Shown piece after piece: positions 17,991-26,644 of a DNA stretch of 64,000 nucleotides. Position 1 is the first letter of the stretch; every line of letters starts with the position of its first letter. Source of the stretch: Bacillota bacterium (GTDB taxonomy: Bacteria; Bacillota; Clostridia; Clostridiales; Clostridiaceae); NCBI GenBank assembly GCA_030706015.1, contig JAUZPI010000016.1, positions 1-64,000 of the forward strand, given 5' to 3'. A program made the translations under genes and the position numbers. The notes beneath the pieces are model-generated. The model searched no databases and was not told the origin of the DNA. It saw only the letters and a program-made list of their open reading frames with translations.

Positions 17991-18055
17991 TTAAAACGTC
18001 CCAATTTAATGTACAAGTCTAGTAAGTATTATTTAATTAAGATGGGGGATGAAAC

Positions 18056-19753
18056 ATGAAAAAGCTTAAGATAAGAGGAAAAATAATTACCTTGATAGTT
18101 TCTGTAATACTTTTCTTGGTTGCAACTCTACTTGTAATTGTTGATTATCAAGTAAACAAAGCAATTATGTTAAATTTACAACAACAGCTAAATGCCGAAG
18201 AAAACTTAGTAAATAGTTTAATTAATGAAAAATATAAAGGCAGTTGGAAAGCTCAAGGTGATAATTTATTTAAAGGTGATCAATTAATAAATGACAACAA
18301 CAATTTGGTTGATATGATAAAAAAGGATACTTCAACAGAGGTTACTTTTTTCTTAAAAGATACTAGGGTGGCTACTACGATAAAAAATAATGGAAACAGA
18401 GCTGTGGGAACCAAAGCAGCTCAAGCAGTTGTTCAAGCCGTTCTGCAAAAAGGAGAAGTGTATACAGGTGAGGCAATGGTTGTTAATGTACCTCATCAGG
18501 TTATTTATTCTCCTATAAAGGATGAAAACGGTAATAATATAGGTATGATTTTCTTAGGGATTCCTAAAAGTCAATTAAATGCAGAGATTAATACACTGAT
18601 GATATCTATAGTTTCCATAGCCTTATTAGCAATTATTTTGGCTATGATTATAGCGTTAAGGGTTACCGGCAGCATATCTGATTCATTAAGATCAGCAGTT
18701 GAACACTTAAGTTTAGTTTCAAAAGGAGATTTATCAATAGGTGTTTCACAGAGGCTTATAAGAAGAACTGACGAGGTTGGAGATTTGGTAAAGGCTGCAG
18801 AATATATGCAAAATTCGATTAAAGGCATGTTCCTGGGGATTAAAGATATATCCGATAATATTAACAAGCATGCCGAAAGTCTAACTCAGGTATCAGGTGA
18901 AATGGCTTGTTCTGCTGAAAGTGTAGCAACTGCAATTACAGATGTGTCTAAAGGTACTGAGGAACAGGCTAATGATCTTATTGGGATTACCGAAATACTA
19001 AGTAGATTCAGCAGTGACATTGATATTATGGTACATCAAATTGAGGAGATAGACGCAGCCTCAAGAGAGATAAACATAATGGCTAATGGAAGTAATGGTA
19101 AGATGCAAAAGCTTATTAACTCAGTAGCCGATATGAGTAATTCCTTTAAAGAGTTTGTAAATAAAATAAATGGCTTTGGTGATAATATCAATAAAGTTAA
19201 TGAAATAACGGCTTTAATAAATAGTATAGCAGATCAAACCAATCTTCTTGCGTTAAATGCAGCTATAGAAGCAGCTAGAGCGGGTGAATCAGGCAAAGGA
19301 TTTGCAGTAGTTGCGGAGGAAATAAGAAAACTAGCAGAACAAAGCAAGAAATCCTCAGAAAATATTAATAAACTTATAAGTATTATAGCAAATGATACAA
19401 AGATTATAGTTTCTAATACTGAATCAATGAGCTTTGAGATGAATAATGAATCAAATGATATAGAATCATCAATTACATCCTTTAAAAGGATTGTTCAATC
19501 AGTTGATATTATTACTCCTAAAATTGAAGTGCTGAATAATTTTGCAGAAAAAATAAATAAAGATAAGAATGGTATTTTACAAAAGATAGAGGGAGCTTCC
19601 TCTGTTGCTGAAGAGGTATCAGCCTCGGCGCAACTAATAACTGCATCCACTGAAGAGATGAGTTCTTCATCAGAAGAGGTAGCTGCATCTGCAGATGCAT
19701 TAAAAAATACTACAATAAAAATGATGGATGATATTAATAAGTTTAAGCTATAG
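18056..19753 (+). CDS. methyl-accepting chemotaxis protein with single Cache domain
   Basis: 565 residues: membrane helix (about 10-30), an extracellular single-Cache domain of the sCache_3 type (about 35-175, with [18 protein letters not shown]), a second helix (about 178-200), HAMP, and a long methyl-accepting signalling helix bundle. The conserved hairpin tip for CheA/CheW is present ([20 protein letters not shown]). It should sense an external small organic acid or similar ligand and feed the chemotaxis kinase. No CheR-tethering pentapeptide is visible at the C terminus. GGGGGATG-type ribosome site before ATG 18056. No che genes are nearby. The IS remnant ends just upstream. Confidence 0.93.
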   Translation: MKKLKIRGKIITLIVSVILFLVATLLVIVDYQVNKAIMLNLQQQLNAEENLVNSLINEKYKGSWKAQGDNLFKGDQLINDNNNLVDMIKKDTSTEVTFFLKDTRVATTIKNNGNRAVGTKAAQAVVQAVLQKGEVYTGEAMVVNVPHQVIYSPIKDENGNNIGMIFLGIPKSQLNAEINTLMISIVSIALLAIILAMIIALRVTGSISDSLRSAVEHLSLVSKGDLSIGVSQRLIRRTDEVGDLVKAAEYMQNSIKGMFLGIKDISDNINKHAESLTQVSGEMACSAESVATAITDVSKGTEEQANDLIGITEILSRFSSDIDIMVHQIEEIDAASREINIMANGSNGKMQKLINSVADMSNSFKEFVNKINGFGDNINKVNEITALINSIADQTNLLALNAAIEAARAGESGKGFAVVAEEIRKLAEQSKKSSENINKLISIIANDTKIIVSNTESMSFEMNNESNDIESSITSFKRIVQSVDIITPKIEVLNNFAEKINKDKNGILQKIEGASSVAEEVSASAQLITASTEEMSSSSEEVAASADALKNTTIKMMDDINKFKL

Positions 19754-19768
19754 TTTTGTTTGATTATG

Positions 19769-19798
19769 AAAAACACAGTTTCGGCTGTGTTTTTTATT
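19769..19798 (+). terminator. intrinsic terminator of the chemoreceptor gene
   Basis: AAAAACACAG and CTGTGTTTTT pair around TTTCGG, followed by a T-rich run. Confidence 0.85.
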
Positions 19799-19927
19799 AT
19801 ATAAAATAAATTAAGGGTTGAGAATTTTCACTTACACAGTTAAAATTAATTGTTAGCAATAGTTATACATTTAGAAACATTAAACAATATACTTGTAATA
19901 ATCGTTAAACTAACATGGAGGTGTTTT

Positions 19928-21661
19928 ATGAAAACTATAAAGGAGTTTATTAGCTATTATAAGCCATATAAGACAATGTTTTTTATGGACATGTTTTGTG
20001 CATTAATACTGTCCGTCATAGACTTAGCATTTCCCATAATAGTAAGTAAATTATTAAACAATTTATATGGTAAAGATAAAATGCAAATAATTAATTATAT
20101 TTTGTGGGTGGGAGCGGCATTGCTGTTTATGTATATTGTGAAGTATTTCTGTCAATATTACATAACTTCCTGGGGGCATATTATGGGAGCCAGAATGGAA
20201 GCAGATATGAGAAGAGATATATTTGGTCATCTCCAGAAGCTATCCTTTTCTTTCTATGACAATAATAATACAGGAAAGCTAATGTCTAGAATTGTAACAG
20301 ACCTTTTTGATATCTCAGAACTTGCTCACCATGGTCCTGAAGATATATTTATATCTATATTAAAAATATTAGGTTCTTTTGTTATACTTGCTAGAGTTAA
20401 TATGAAAATAACTGCTACACTGTTTTGTTTAACATTTTTTATGATTTATGTTTCTTATTTATATAACAAAAAGATGAAAAACATATTTAAGAAAAATAGA
20501 GAAAAGATTGCAGATGTAAATGCACAAATTCAGGATAGTTTATCCGGAATACGAGTTGTAAAATCATTTTCAAATGAAGAAATAGAAAAGTCTAAATTTG
20601 AAAATGGTAATAAGCAGTTCTTGGTTACAAAGGAAGTAGGATATTTTATAATGGGTAAATTTTTCAGCATGAATGGCTTATTCCAAGGAATATTATATCT
20701 AGCAGTAATCCTATTAGGAGGGTTATTTATAAGTACAGGTGAGTTTAAGACAGCTGATCTAGTGGTTTATATTTTATATATAAATATCTTTCTGAATCCA
20801 ATAGATAAACTTGTTAACTTTACTGAGCAATATCAAAGAGGAATAACCGGATTTGAGAGATTTCAAGAAATAATGAATACAGAACCAGATATTTCAGATA
20901 GGTACAATGCAATTGATGTTCCAAAGGTAAAGGGAGAAATATGTTTTGATAATGTTTCTTTCAGTTATGATAATAAGAATACTATACTTGATAATATTAA
21001 TATAAACATTAAAGCAGGAAAAACTGTAGCTATAGTTGGACCTTCTGGAAGTGGTAAAACAACATTTTGCAGTATAATTCCAAGATTTTATGAGATAGAT
21101 AAAGGGATTATAAAAATTGATGGAATAGATATAAGAGACTTTAAATTAAAATCTCTTAGAAATAATATTGGAATAGTACAACAAGACGTTTACATGTTTT
21201 CAGGCACTATCAAGGAAAATATTGCTTATGGTAACACTGAGATGACTGATGAAGATATTGTAGAAGCTGCAAAAAAGGCTAATGCCCATGATTTCATAAT
21301 GTCTTTAGAAAATGGATATGATACCTATGTTGGAGAGAGAGGAGTAAAACTCTCAGGAGGTCAAAAGCAAAGAATATCAATTGCCAGAGTTTTCTTGAAG
21401 AATCCATCAATTCTAATTTTGGATGAAGCAACGTCAGCTCTTGATAATGAAAGTGAGAAATATATTCAGAAATCTTTAGATGAGCTTTCCAAGAATAGAA
21501 CAACAATAGTAATTGCACATAGGTTAAGTACTATTAGAAATGCTGATGAAATCTTAGTGCTAACTGAGGAAGGTGTAAAAGAGACTGGAACTCATGATGA
21601 ATTGCTAGATAAGGAAGGAATTTATTCCATGCTATATAATATGCAGTTTGAAATAAGCTAA
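19928..21661 (+). CDS. ABC exporter, fused permease-ATPase half transporter
   Basis: The start is ATG 19928, placed by the GGAGGTG ribosome site; the frame is open further upstream but lacks signals there. The 577-residue protein has six membrane helices in an exporter-type domain (coupling segments LSFSFYDNNNTGKLMSRI and DSLSGIRVVKSFSNEE), then an ATPase with GPSGSGKTT, LSGGQKQRISIARV and ILILDEATSALD. It probably works as a homodimer, exporting lipids or drugs (MsbA/BmrA-like). The TPR gene starts 14 bases after it, so the two are likely co-transcribed. Confidence 0.92.
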   Translation: MKTIKEFISYYKPYKTMFFMDMFCALILSVIDLAFPIIVSKLLNNLYGKDKMQIINYILWVGAALLFMYIVKYFCQYYITSWGHIMGARMEADMRRDIFGHLQKLSFSFYDNNNTGKLMSRIVTDLFDISELAHHGPEDIFISILKILGSFVILARVNMKITATLFCLTFFMIYVSYLYNKKMKNIFKKNREKIADVNAQIQDSLSGIRVVKSFSNEEIEKSKFENGNKQFLVTKEVGYFIMGKFFSMNGLFQGILYLAVILLGGLFISTGEFKTADLVVYILYINIFLNPIDKLVNFTEQYQRGITGFERFQEIMNTEPDISDRYNAIDVPKVKGEICFDNVSFSYDNKNTILDNININIKAGKTVAIVGPSGSGKTTFCSIIPRFYEIDKGIIKIDGIDIRDFKLKSLRNNIGIVQQDVYMFSGTIKENIAYGNTEMTDEDIVEAAKKANAHDFIMSLENGYDTYVGERGVKLSGGQKQRISIARVFLKNPSILILDEATSALDNESEKYIQKSLDELSKNRTTIVIAHRLSTIRNADEILVLTEEGVKETGTHDELLDKEGIYSMLYNMQFEIS

Positions 21662-21675
21662 AAAGGAGATACTAT

Positions 21676-22596
21676 ATGAATTCTCTAAAATATCAGGTTG
21701 ATAATTATAGAATAATAGGAGAAGATTTCTATGAGAAAGGATTGTTTGGTAAGGCCTTAGAATTCTATAAGAAGGGATATAATTATCCAGAGGGTAAAAC
21801 GGATATAGAATTGCTTCTTAAGATGGCGTTGTTATATGATGAATTAGGAGAATACTCTTTAGCAGAAGAAAAGTTTAGAGAAATCCTTCGATTTGCCGAG
21901 GACGAAAGAGCATACTATGGTATAGCTATTACTTACGACAATAGAGAAAGATATGAAGAGGCTGTACAATATTATGAAAAGGCTATTGAAATAAACCCAT
22001 TATATGAAAGAGCATATTTTTTTCTGGCAGGGGCTTATGATGTTTTAGGGAAAAAAGAAAGAGCAATATATTATTATAATAAGGTAATTGAAATAAACAG
22101 TAATGATTTCTGGTCCTATACAAATTTGAGTTCAATATATGAAGAAATAGGTATATATGATAAAGCACTTGAGATGGTAAATCAGGCCTTGGAAATTGAT
22201 TGTCGTAACTATATGGCATTGTTTAATAAAGCAGTGATAATGGGCAAACTTAAGAATGAAGAGGAAGCCATAAGGCTATACTACTTGTCGTTATCCTATA
22301 ATGATAAGTATCCATATACTTATTTGAACCTATTTATTATATATAAGAATAGAAACAATTATTCCGAGGCTTTGGAGGTTATTAGTGATGGGATTACCAA
22401 GAATCCTGATGAAGGTTTTCTATATTATAACAGGGCATGTTTTTTTGTAGGTTTAGGTAATTTAGTCAACGCCTTTAAGGACTTGGAGACTGCAGTTAAA
22501 ATATACCCAGAGTTTAGGAAATATATAGAACAAGATGAAGAACTAATACCTTTAAAAAAATTGGACTGTTATTCTAAATTGTTTATTAAATACTAA
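21676..22596 (+). CDS. tetratricopeptide-repeat protein
   Basis: A 306-residue protein of tandem TPR units, visible as repeated patterns such as GEYSLAEEKFREIL, ERYEEAVQYYEKAIEINP, GKKERAIYYYNKVIEIN and GIYDKALEMVNQALEID, about seven repeats in all. There is no signal peptide or membrane segment, so it is cytoplasmic. TPR proteins are scaffolds for protein contacts; a partner cannot be read from the sequence. AAGGAG precedes the ATG and the gene follows the ABC exporter by 14 bases, suggesting an operon. Confidence 0.88.
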   Translation: MNSLKYQVDNYRIIGEDFYEKGLFGKALEFYKKGYNYPEGKTDIELLLKMALLYDELGEYSLAEEKFREILRFAEDERAYYGIAITYDNRERYEEAVQYYEKAIEINPLYERAYFFLAGAYDVLGKKERAIYYYNKVIEINSNDFWSYTNLSSIYEEIGIYDKALEMVNQALEIDCRNYMALFNKAVIMGKLKNEEEAIRLYYLSLSYNDKYPYTYLNLFIIYKNRNNYSEALEVISDGITKNPDEGFLYYNRACFFVGLGNLVNAFKDLETAVKIYPEFRKYIEQDEELIPLKKLDCYSKLFIKY

Positions 22597-22602
22597 AATG
22601 AA

Positions 22603-22640
22603 TGGCGAAGGAGATTAGATTAATTTCCATCGCCTTTTAT
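22603..22640. terminator. intrinsic terminator
   Basis: GGCGAAGGAGAT and ATTTCCATCGCC pair with two mismatches and are followed by TTTTATTTTT. It lies between the TPR gene and the convergent 40-residue gene. Confidence 0.7.
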
Positions 22641-22649
22641 TTTTACAAA

Positions 22650-22772
22650 TCATATTGAATAATTTATGCTAATTACATTGTTGATTTGATAATTATATAT
22701 ACAGTATACAATTATAATGCCGAAAACTAATAGTATTATTAGAAAAAATACTAGTTTTTTGAATATTGACAC
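22650..22772 (-). CDS. possible small membrane protein, 40 residues
   Basis: A GTG-initiated frame (22770-22772) with AGGAG nine bases upstream, ending in TGA at 22650-22652. The product starts MSIFKKLVFFLIILLVFG and continues into one hydrophobic helix of about 20 residues, followed by a short polar Asn-rich tail. It is typical of single-pass small membrane proteins. Shortness and the GTG start keep confidence moderate. It shares the terminator with the TPR gene. Confidence 0.45.
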   Translation of the reverse strand: MSIFKKLVFFLIILLVFGIIIVYCIYNYQINNVISINYSI

Positions 22773-22939
22773 TTTAGTTCACTCCTGATATAAATTTATT
22801 TAATATAGTATATGTACATAACTGTAAAAATATGGTATAATGATAAATGTGTGTGAGAGAAATAAAAATATACAAAAAATGCCAGGAATATAATTCCAAA
22901 ATTTTAGCCTGATTAGTACAAGTTTTCTAAAAGTACCAG

Positions 22940-22968
22940 GTGACACACATGGAAATATAGGGTATAAT
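22940..22968 (+). promoter_or_regulatory. sigma-A-type promoter of the DUF4912 gene
   Basis: GTGACA, a 17-base spacer and a perfect TATAAT, about 40 bases before the start codon. A second, weaker match (TGTACA-17-TATAAT) lies at 22813-22841; a transcript from it would carry a leader with a CCTG...GTAC / GTACCAGG hairpin that overlaps the downstream promoter. Confidence 0.55.
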
Positions 22969-23007
22969 TACTATATTAACTAGTATGTAAAGAACAGAGG
23001 TGAGGAT

Positions 23008-23499
23008 ATGTTAAATGATGATAAGTCCATATTAGTTTTAATGGTCCAAAATTCACACAATGTATTTTGTTATTTTAATGTTTCTGCTATGACTAAGAAA
23101 GAATTCCAAGACAGATATGGTGAAAATTCATGGAGAAATTCTAAACCAGTTTTAAAGGTTTATTCCGTAGAAAATGGAAATGCGAAAGAGATAAAAACAA
23201 TATTTATCGATAATTTTGCAAATAACTGGTATATAAAATTGGATAGAGATGATTTGGACGTCTTTGTTAAACTTGGTAGGATGTTGCCAGATAATACTTT
23301 TGCGGCTTTTGCAATATCCAATACTGTAACTACACCTAGGGCACATCAATCAGGGGATACAGCTGTTTATTTTGTAGATGTATCACAAAATTTTGGGGAT
23401 TGGGACAATAAATTACCTGTATTAACTAGTGATGATAACAATGAGGCTATCCATAAGGAGATGAAGCCTTACCCATTCATGGAACTAAAAAAAAATTGA
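23008..23499 (+). CDS. DUF4912-domain protein
   Basis: 163 residues. The central region has the DUF4912 pattern: a Trp/Tyr-bearing start (NVFCYFNVS), LKVYSV, the paired strand NFANNWYIKL and a late strand with Ala/Phe. The family is uncharacterised but is predicted to be beta-rich and to occur beside GH57 glucan enzymes in clostridia and relatives. Here the GH57 branching enzyme follows 138 bases downstream, which supports a role in glycogen-like storage polymer (granulose) handling, possibly glucan binding. That role is inference. GAGGTGAGG precedes the ATG. Confidence 0.78.
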   Translation: MLNDDKSILVLMVQNSHNVFCYFNVSAMTKKEFQDRYGENSWRNSKPVLKVYSVENGNAKEIKTIFIDNFANNWYIKLDRDDLDVFVKLGRMLPDNTFAAFAISNTVTTPRAHQSGDTAVYFVDVSQNFGDWDNKLPVLTSDDNNEAIHKEMKPYPFMELKKN

Positions 23500-23637
23500 A
23501 TTTTATCCAAAATTAATAATATATTCAAGTAATTACCGGAATGATTTTTTTAATTATTATGTGGAAGAAATTTTAAGAAAATATGAAAATATAACAATTT
23601 CTTCGCAAATTATGTATGATTACTAGGAGGGATACGT

Positions 23638-25218
23638 GTGAAAAAAGGGTATGTTGCAATGGTTTTGCACAGCCATATGCCTTATATTAGACACCCTGAA
23701 ATGAAAGATGCACTTGAAGAAAGATGGCTGTTTGAAGCTATGAGTGAATGTTATATTCCTCTTATTCAAGTATATGATGGGTTACTTAGGGATAATATTA
23801 AATTTAAAATTACAATGTCAATAACACCACCCCTTATGGCAATGCTTCAAGATGAATATCTAAATAAGAGATATTTAGAATATTTAAATAAATCTATAGA
23901 ATTATCCGAAAAAGAATTAGTTAGAACTAAGGATAATCAAGAACTAAATAAAGTTGCTCATTTTTACAATGATAGATTTAATGGTTTAAAAGAAACTTAT
24001 AAAGATTATGATTACAATTTAATGAATGCATTTAAAAAGTTCGACAAGCTAGGCTGCTTAGAAGTAATAACTTGTTCTGCAACTCATGCATTATTACCGC
24101 TTATAACAATTAATCCAGAGGCTGTTAAAGCTCAGCTAGCAACAGGTGTTCAGTCTTACATAGACACAATGGGTCATGCTCCAAATGGAATTTGGCTTCC
24201 AGAGTGTGCATATACATATGCATTAGATCCTGTGCTTAAAGAAGTTGGAATTAAATATTTTATATCAGAAAGTAAGGCAGTGCTTTATGCTTCACCTAGA
24301 CCTAGATATGGTACTGCTGCACCAATAGCAACTCCAAATGGTATCTGTACTTTTGGTAGAGACATGGATTCCTCATACCAAGTATGGAGTGACTTTTTTG
24401 GATATCCAGGAGAATACAACTATAGGGAATTTTATAGAGATATAGGTTATGAACTCCCTATGGATTATATAGGACCTTATATAAATGTTGATGGTATTAG
24501 ACTTGATACAGGAATAAAATACTATAGAATTACTGGCAGTACAGAAAATAAAGAGTATTATAATAGAGATGCTGCTATAGGAAAAGTATGGGAACATGCC
24601 ACTCATTTTGCTGGTTCCAGACATGATCAAATCAATGGATTAAGTGAACATATGGATAAGCCTCCAATTATTTTATGTCCATACGATACTGAATTATACG
24701 GACATTGGTGGTTTGAAGGTCCTGATTTTATAAATGCCTTTATTAGAAAGACTGCAGAAGATTGGACTAGTTACGAAATGATAACCCCATCTGAATATTT
24801 AGCAAAATACCCAATGGTTCAATGCTGCAGCCCTAGCCCATCAAGTTGGGGTGAAAATAGTGATTATTCGGTATGGTTAAATACTTCAAACCATTGGATT
24901 TATAGAGATCTTCATAGATGTGAAGAGAAAATGGTCAGACTTGCTAATACCTATACTAACCCAAGCGACATTCAGAGAAGAGCCTTGAATCAAGCAGCAA
25001 GAGAACTTATGTTAGCAGAATCTTCTGATTGGCCGTTTATTATTAAGAATAATACTACTGTTCAATATGCGGTGAAAAGAATCAATACTCATTTAGACCG
25101 CTTCAATAGAATATATGATGATATAACTAAAAATACTATTGAGCCTAAATTATTAAATAAACTAGAATCATTGGATAATATATTCCCAAATATAAACTAT
25201 AAAATATATATGAGATAA
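23638..25218 (+). CDS. GH57 1,4-alpha-glucan branching enzyme
   Basis: 526 residues of glycoside hydrolase family 57 with the C-terminal DUF1957 domain. Visible family blocks are VLHSHMPYIRHP (9-20), the nucleophile in WLPEC (Glu189) and the acid in YDTELYGHWWFEG (Asp350), which match the catalytic residues known from the archaeal GH57 branching enzyme. It cuts an alpha-1,4 glucan and rejoins the piece by an alpha-1,6 bond. The start is GTG at 23638 after AGGAGGG. The DUF4912 gene lies upstream and a terminator follows. Confidence 0.92.
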   Translation: MKKGYVAMVLHSHMPYIRHPEMKDALEERWLFEAMSECYIPLIQVYDGLLRDNIKFKITMSITPPLMAMLQDEYLNKRYLEYLNKSIELSEKELVRTKDNQELNKVAHFYNDRFNGLKETYKDYDYNLMNAFKKFDKLGCLEVITCSATHALLPLITINPEAVKAQLATGVQSYIDTMGHAPNGIWLPECAYTYALDPVLKEVGIKYFISESKAVLYASPRPRYGTAAPIATPNGICTFGRDMDSSYQVWSDFFGYPGEYNYREFYRDIGYELPMDYIGPYINVDGIRLDTGIKYYRITGSTENKEYYNRDAAIGKVWEHATHFAGSRHDQINGLSEHMDKPPIILCPYDTELYGHWWFEGPDFINAFIRKTAEDWTSYEMITPSEYLAKYPMVQCCSPSPSSWGENSDYSVWLNTSNHWIYRDLHRCEEKMVRLANTYTNPSDIQRRALNQAARELMLAESSDWPFIIKNNTTVQYAVKRINTHLDRFNRIYDDITKNTIEPKLLNKLESLDNIFPNINYKIYMR

Positions 25219-25252
25219 AAAAAAACCCTTTCAAAGGGGTTTTTTTTATTTT
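25218..25252. terminator. bidirectional intrinsic terminator
   Basis: An A-run, ACCC, and GGGGT with a T-run form a short stem around TTTCAAA between the GH57 gene and the convergent membrane protein gene. The stem has one unpaired G. Confidence 0.75.
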
Positions 25253-25860
25253 ACTCGAGATAGAGTGTCATTTATTAGATCCCAGCTATAAACATCACCA
25301 TTAGATTGATCTACATAGAACCAACCAAGTGTATCCCTAAGATTTTCATTAGTTGTTTTAGTGGAAACTTGGAATACATAAAAACTTTTGCCATCTCGCT
25401 GTTGAGAATGATCGTAGTTAACATTAACAGGAGCATTAGGTTTGCTTATTTTGGTAAGTATAATTTGTTTTGCACCGTCTTCTGTTAAGGTATTTGATGT
25501 ACTTTTAGTATCTTTATCAGTACTACTTGAATTATCAGAGGAAACTTTACTTGAGTTGTTAGTAAGATTGCTGGTTTTGTCACTATTGTCTTTAGCAGTG
25601 GTTGCATTTTGAGCATCTTTTGTAGAAGTATTTTTGGTAGCATTAGTTAAATTGTTAGATTTATTCTCTGAATCATCTTTATTGTTACTTGAATCATAAG
25701 AATCAGTGCTTGTACTTAAAGAAGTCTTATTTTGCTTAATGTTATTATCTGAACCCTTAAGAAAAATACTGTATAATATACCTATACATGCTAAAATAAT
25801 AAATAAGCTTATGATTAGCAGTGGCTTATTAATTGAAGTTTTTTTTCGTCTTCTTCTCAT
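25246..25860 (-). CDS. membrane-anchored protein with Ser/Thr/Asn-rich linker
   Basis: 204 residues. A basic N terminus (MRRRRKKTS) and one membrane helix (about 13-33) are followed by a low-complexity linker of about 90 residues rich in Ser, Thr, Asn, Asp and Lys, and a C-terminal domain of about 75 residues starting at DGAKQIILTKISKP with YVFQVS and LGWFYVDQSNGDVYSWD. That end looks like a PepSY-type or small beta domain with a Trp pair, but I do not assign it. The topology suggests a domain held outside the membrane on a flexible stalk. AGG-type ribosome site before the ATG. Confidence 0.65.
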   Translation of the reverse strand: MRRRRKKTSINKPLLIISLFIILACIGILYSIFLKGSDNNIKQNKTSLSTSTDSYDSSNNKDDSENKSNNLTNATKNTSTKDAQNATTAKDNSDKTSNLTNNSSKVSSDNSSSTDKDTKSTSNTLTEDGAKQIILTKISKPNAPVNVNYDHSQQRDGKSFYVFQVSTKTTNENLRDTLGWFYVDQSNGDVYSWDLINDTLSRVK

Positions 25861-26083
25861 GTTTAACCTCCATACAATTATAATATTTATTATTATTTTA
25901 CTACAGTTTAATAAAAAAATCCTGTGTTAATGACAAATATTTATTTAATATTACTATGATATCTTAATCACTTTTAGAAAAATACATAATTTTTCATACA
26001 ATGTATATAAAATTATATTCAATATGATATAATATAACAAAATACTGAATTTTGAAATTTTCATCACAAGGAGGAAGGCACTT

Positions 26084-26509
26084 ATGAATACAAGAGCCGA
26101 AGCATTTAAGAAATATTTAGAAGGAAGAGAATTCCCAATGGAGAATATACAAATTCAAGAACTTGAGGATAGAACATTAATGTATATGTATCAACTGGTT
26201 GAGGAAGAAACAGTGACTATAATAATTTCTTTTCCAGATACATTGAATTGTGTAGATATGTATGTTACTTCTCTAGGCAATGTAAACGATATAAAAGATA
26301 CTCTAGCAATATATAAAAAAATTAATGTGTTAAATTCATGGAGAAGGAATGCTAAGTTCTATATAGATGATCAGGGCACTATAAATTTAACTCATTCATT
26401 ACTAACGGATAATTTGGACTATTCATTAGTGCTAAGTGTTTGTGGAGAATTGCTCAGCGTAGCAAGATTAGACTATAAAGGTATTAAGGAAGTTTTAACA
26501 GCACAATAA
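26084..26509 (+). CDS. YbjN-like small protein
   Basis: 141 residues with an alpha/beta pattern: an N-terminal helix (AEAFKKYLEGRE), strands (TLMYMYQLVEEETVTIIISFP, CVDMYVTSLG), a helix and two more strands with a final helix (SVARLDYKGIKEVL). This resembles the YbjN/type III chaperone-like fold, which binds partner proteins. The assignment rests on pattern only. AAGGAGG precedes ATG 26084, and a terminator lies 22 bases after the stop. Confidence 0.5.
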   Translation: MNTRAEAFKKYLEGREFPMENIQIQELEDRTLMYMYQLVEEETVTIIISFPDTLNCVDMYVTSLGNVNDIKDTLAIYKKINVLNSWRRNAKFYIDDQGTINLTHSLLTDNLDYSLVLSVCGELLSVARLDYKGIKEVLTAQ

Positions 26510-26531
26510 ACATAGTTTTTAATATTTAGTT

Positions 26532-26570
26532 AAAGTGCATTATTGGTTTAAATAATGTACTTTTTATTTT
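26532..26570 (+). terminator. intrinsic terminator
   Basis: AAAGTGCATTATT and AATAATGTACTTT pair (one wobble) around GGTTTA, followed by TTATTTTTT. Confidence 0.75.
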
Positions 26571-26644
26571 TTCATTTAGGATTTATAATAGGTTTGTATA
26601 ATCTATTTTTATAAGTGTATATGTTTTATTTTAAAGGAGTAAAT

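Larger units (their letters stand above)
17247..18023. mobile_element. decayed IS4-type insertion sequence with intact ends
   Basis: ACTAGACTTGTGCA at 17247-17260 and TGTACAAGTCTAGT at 18010-18023 are terminal inverted repeats with 13 of 14 positions matching. The same seven bases, AAGTATT, lie directly outside both ends (17240-17246 and 18024-18030), as expected for a target-site duplication. At 777 bp the element is about half the length of a functional IS4 relative, so the part encoding the transposase N terminus (the 18-kb side) is largely lost. An 18-base perfect palindrome lies inside the right end at 17973-17990. The right boundary is 32 bases before the chemoreceptor gene. Confidence 0.82.

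Noticed and set aside
19850..19927. Longer N terminus for the ABC exporter
   Set aside because: No ribosome site at the upstream start; GGAGGTG sits just before ATG 19928.
25500..25740. Low-complexity Ser/Thr/Asn stretch as a DNA repeat array
   Set aside because: Codons vary and no fixed repeat unit is visible; it is a protein linker in the gene at 25246.
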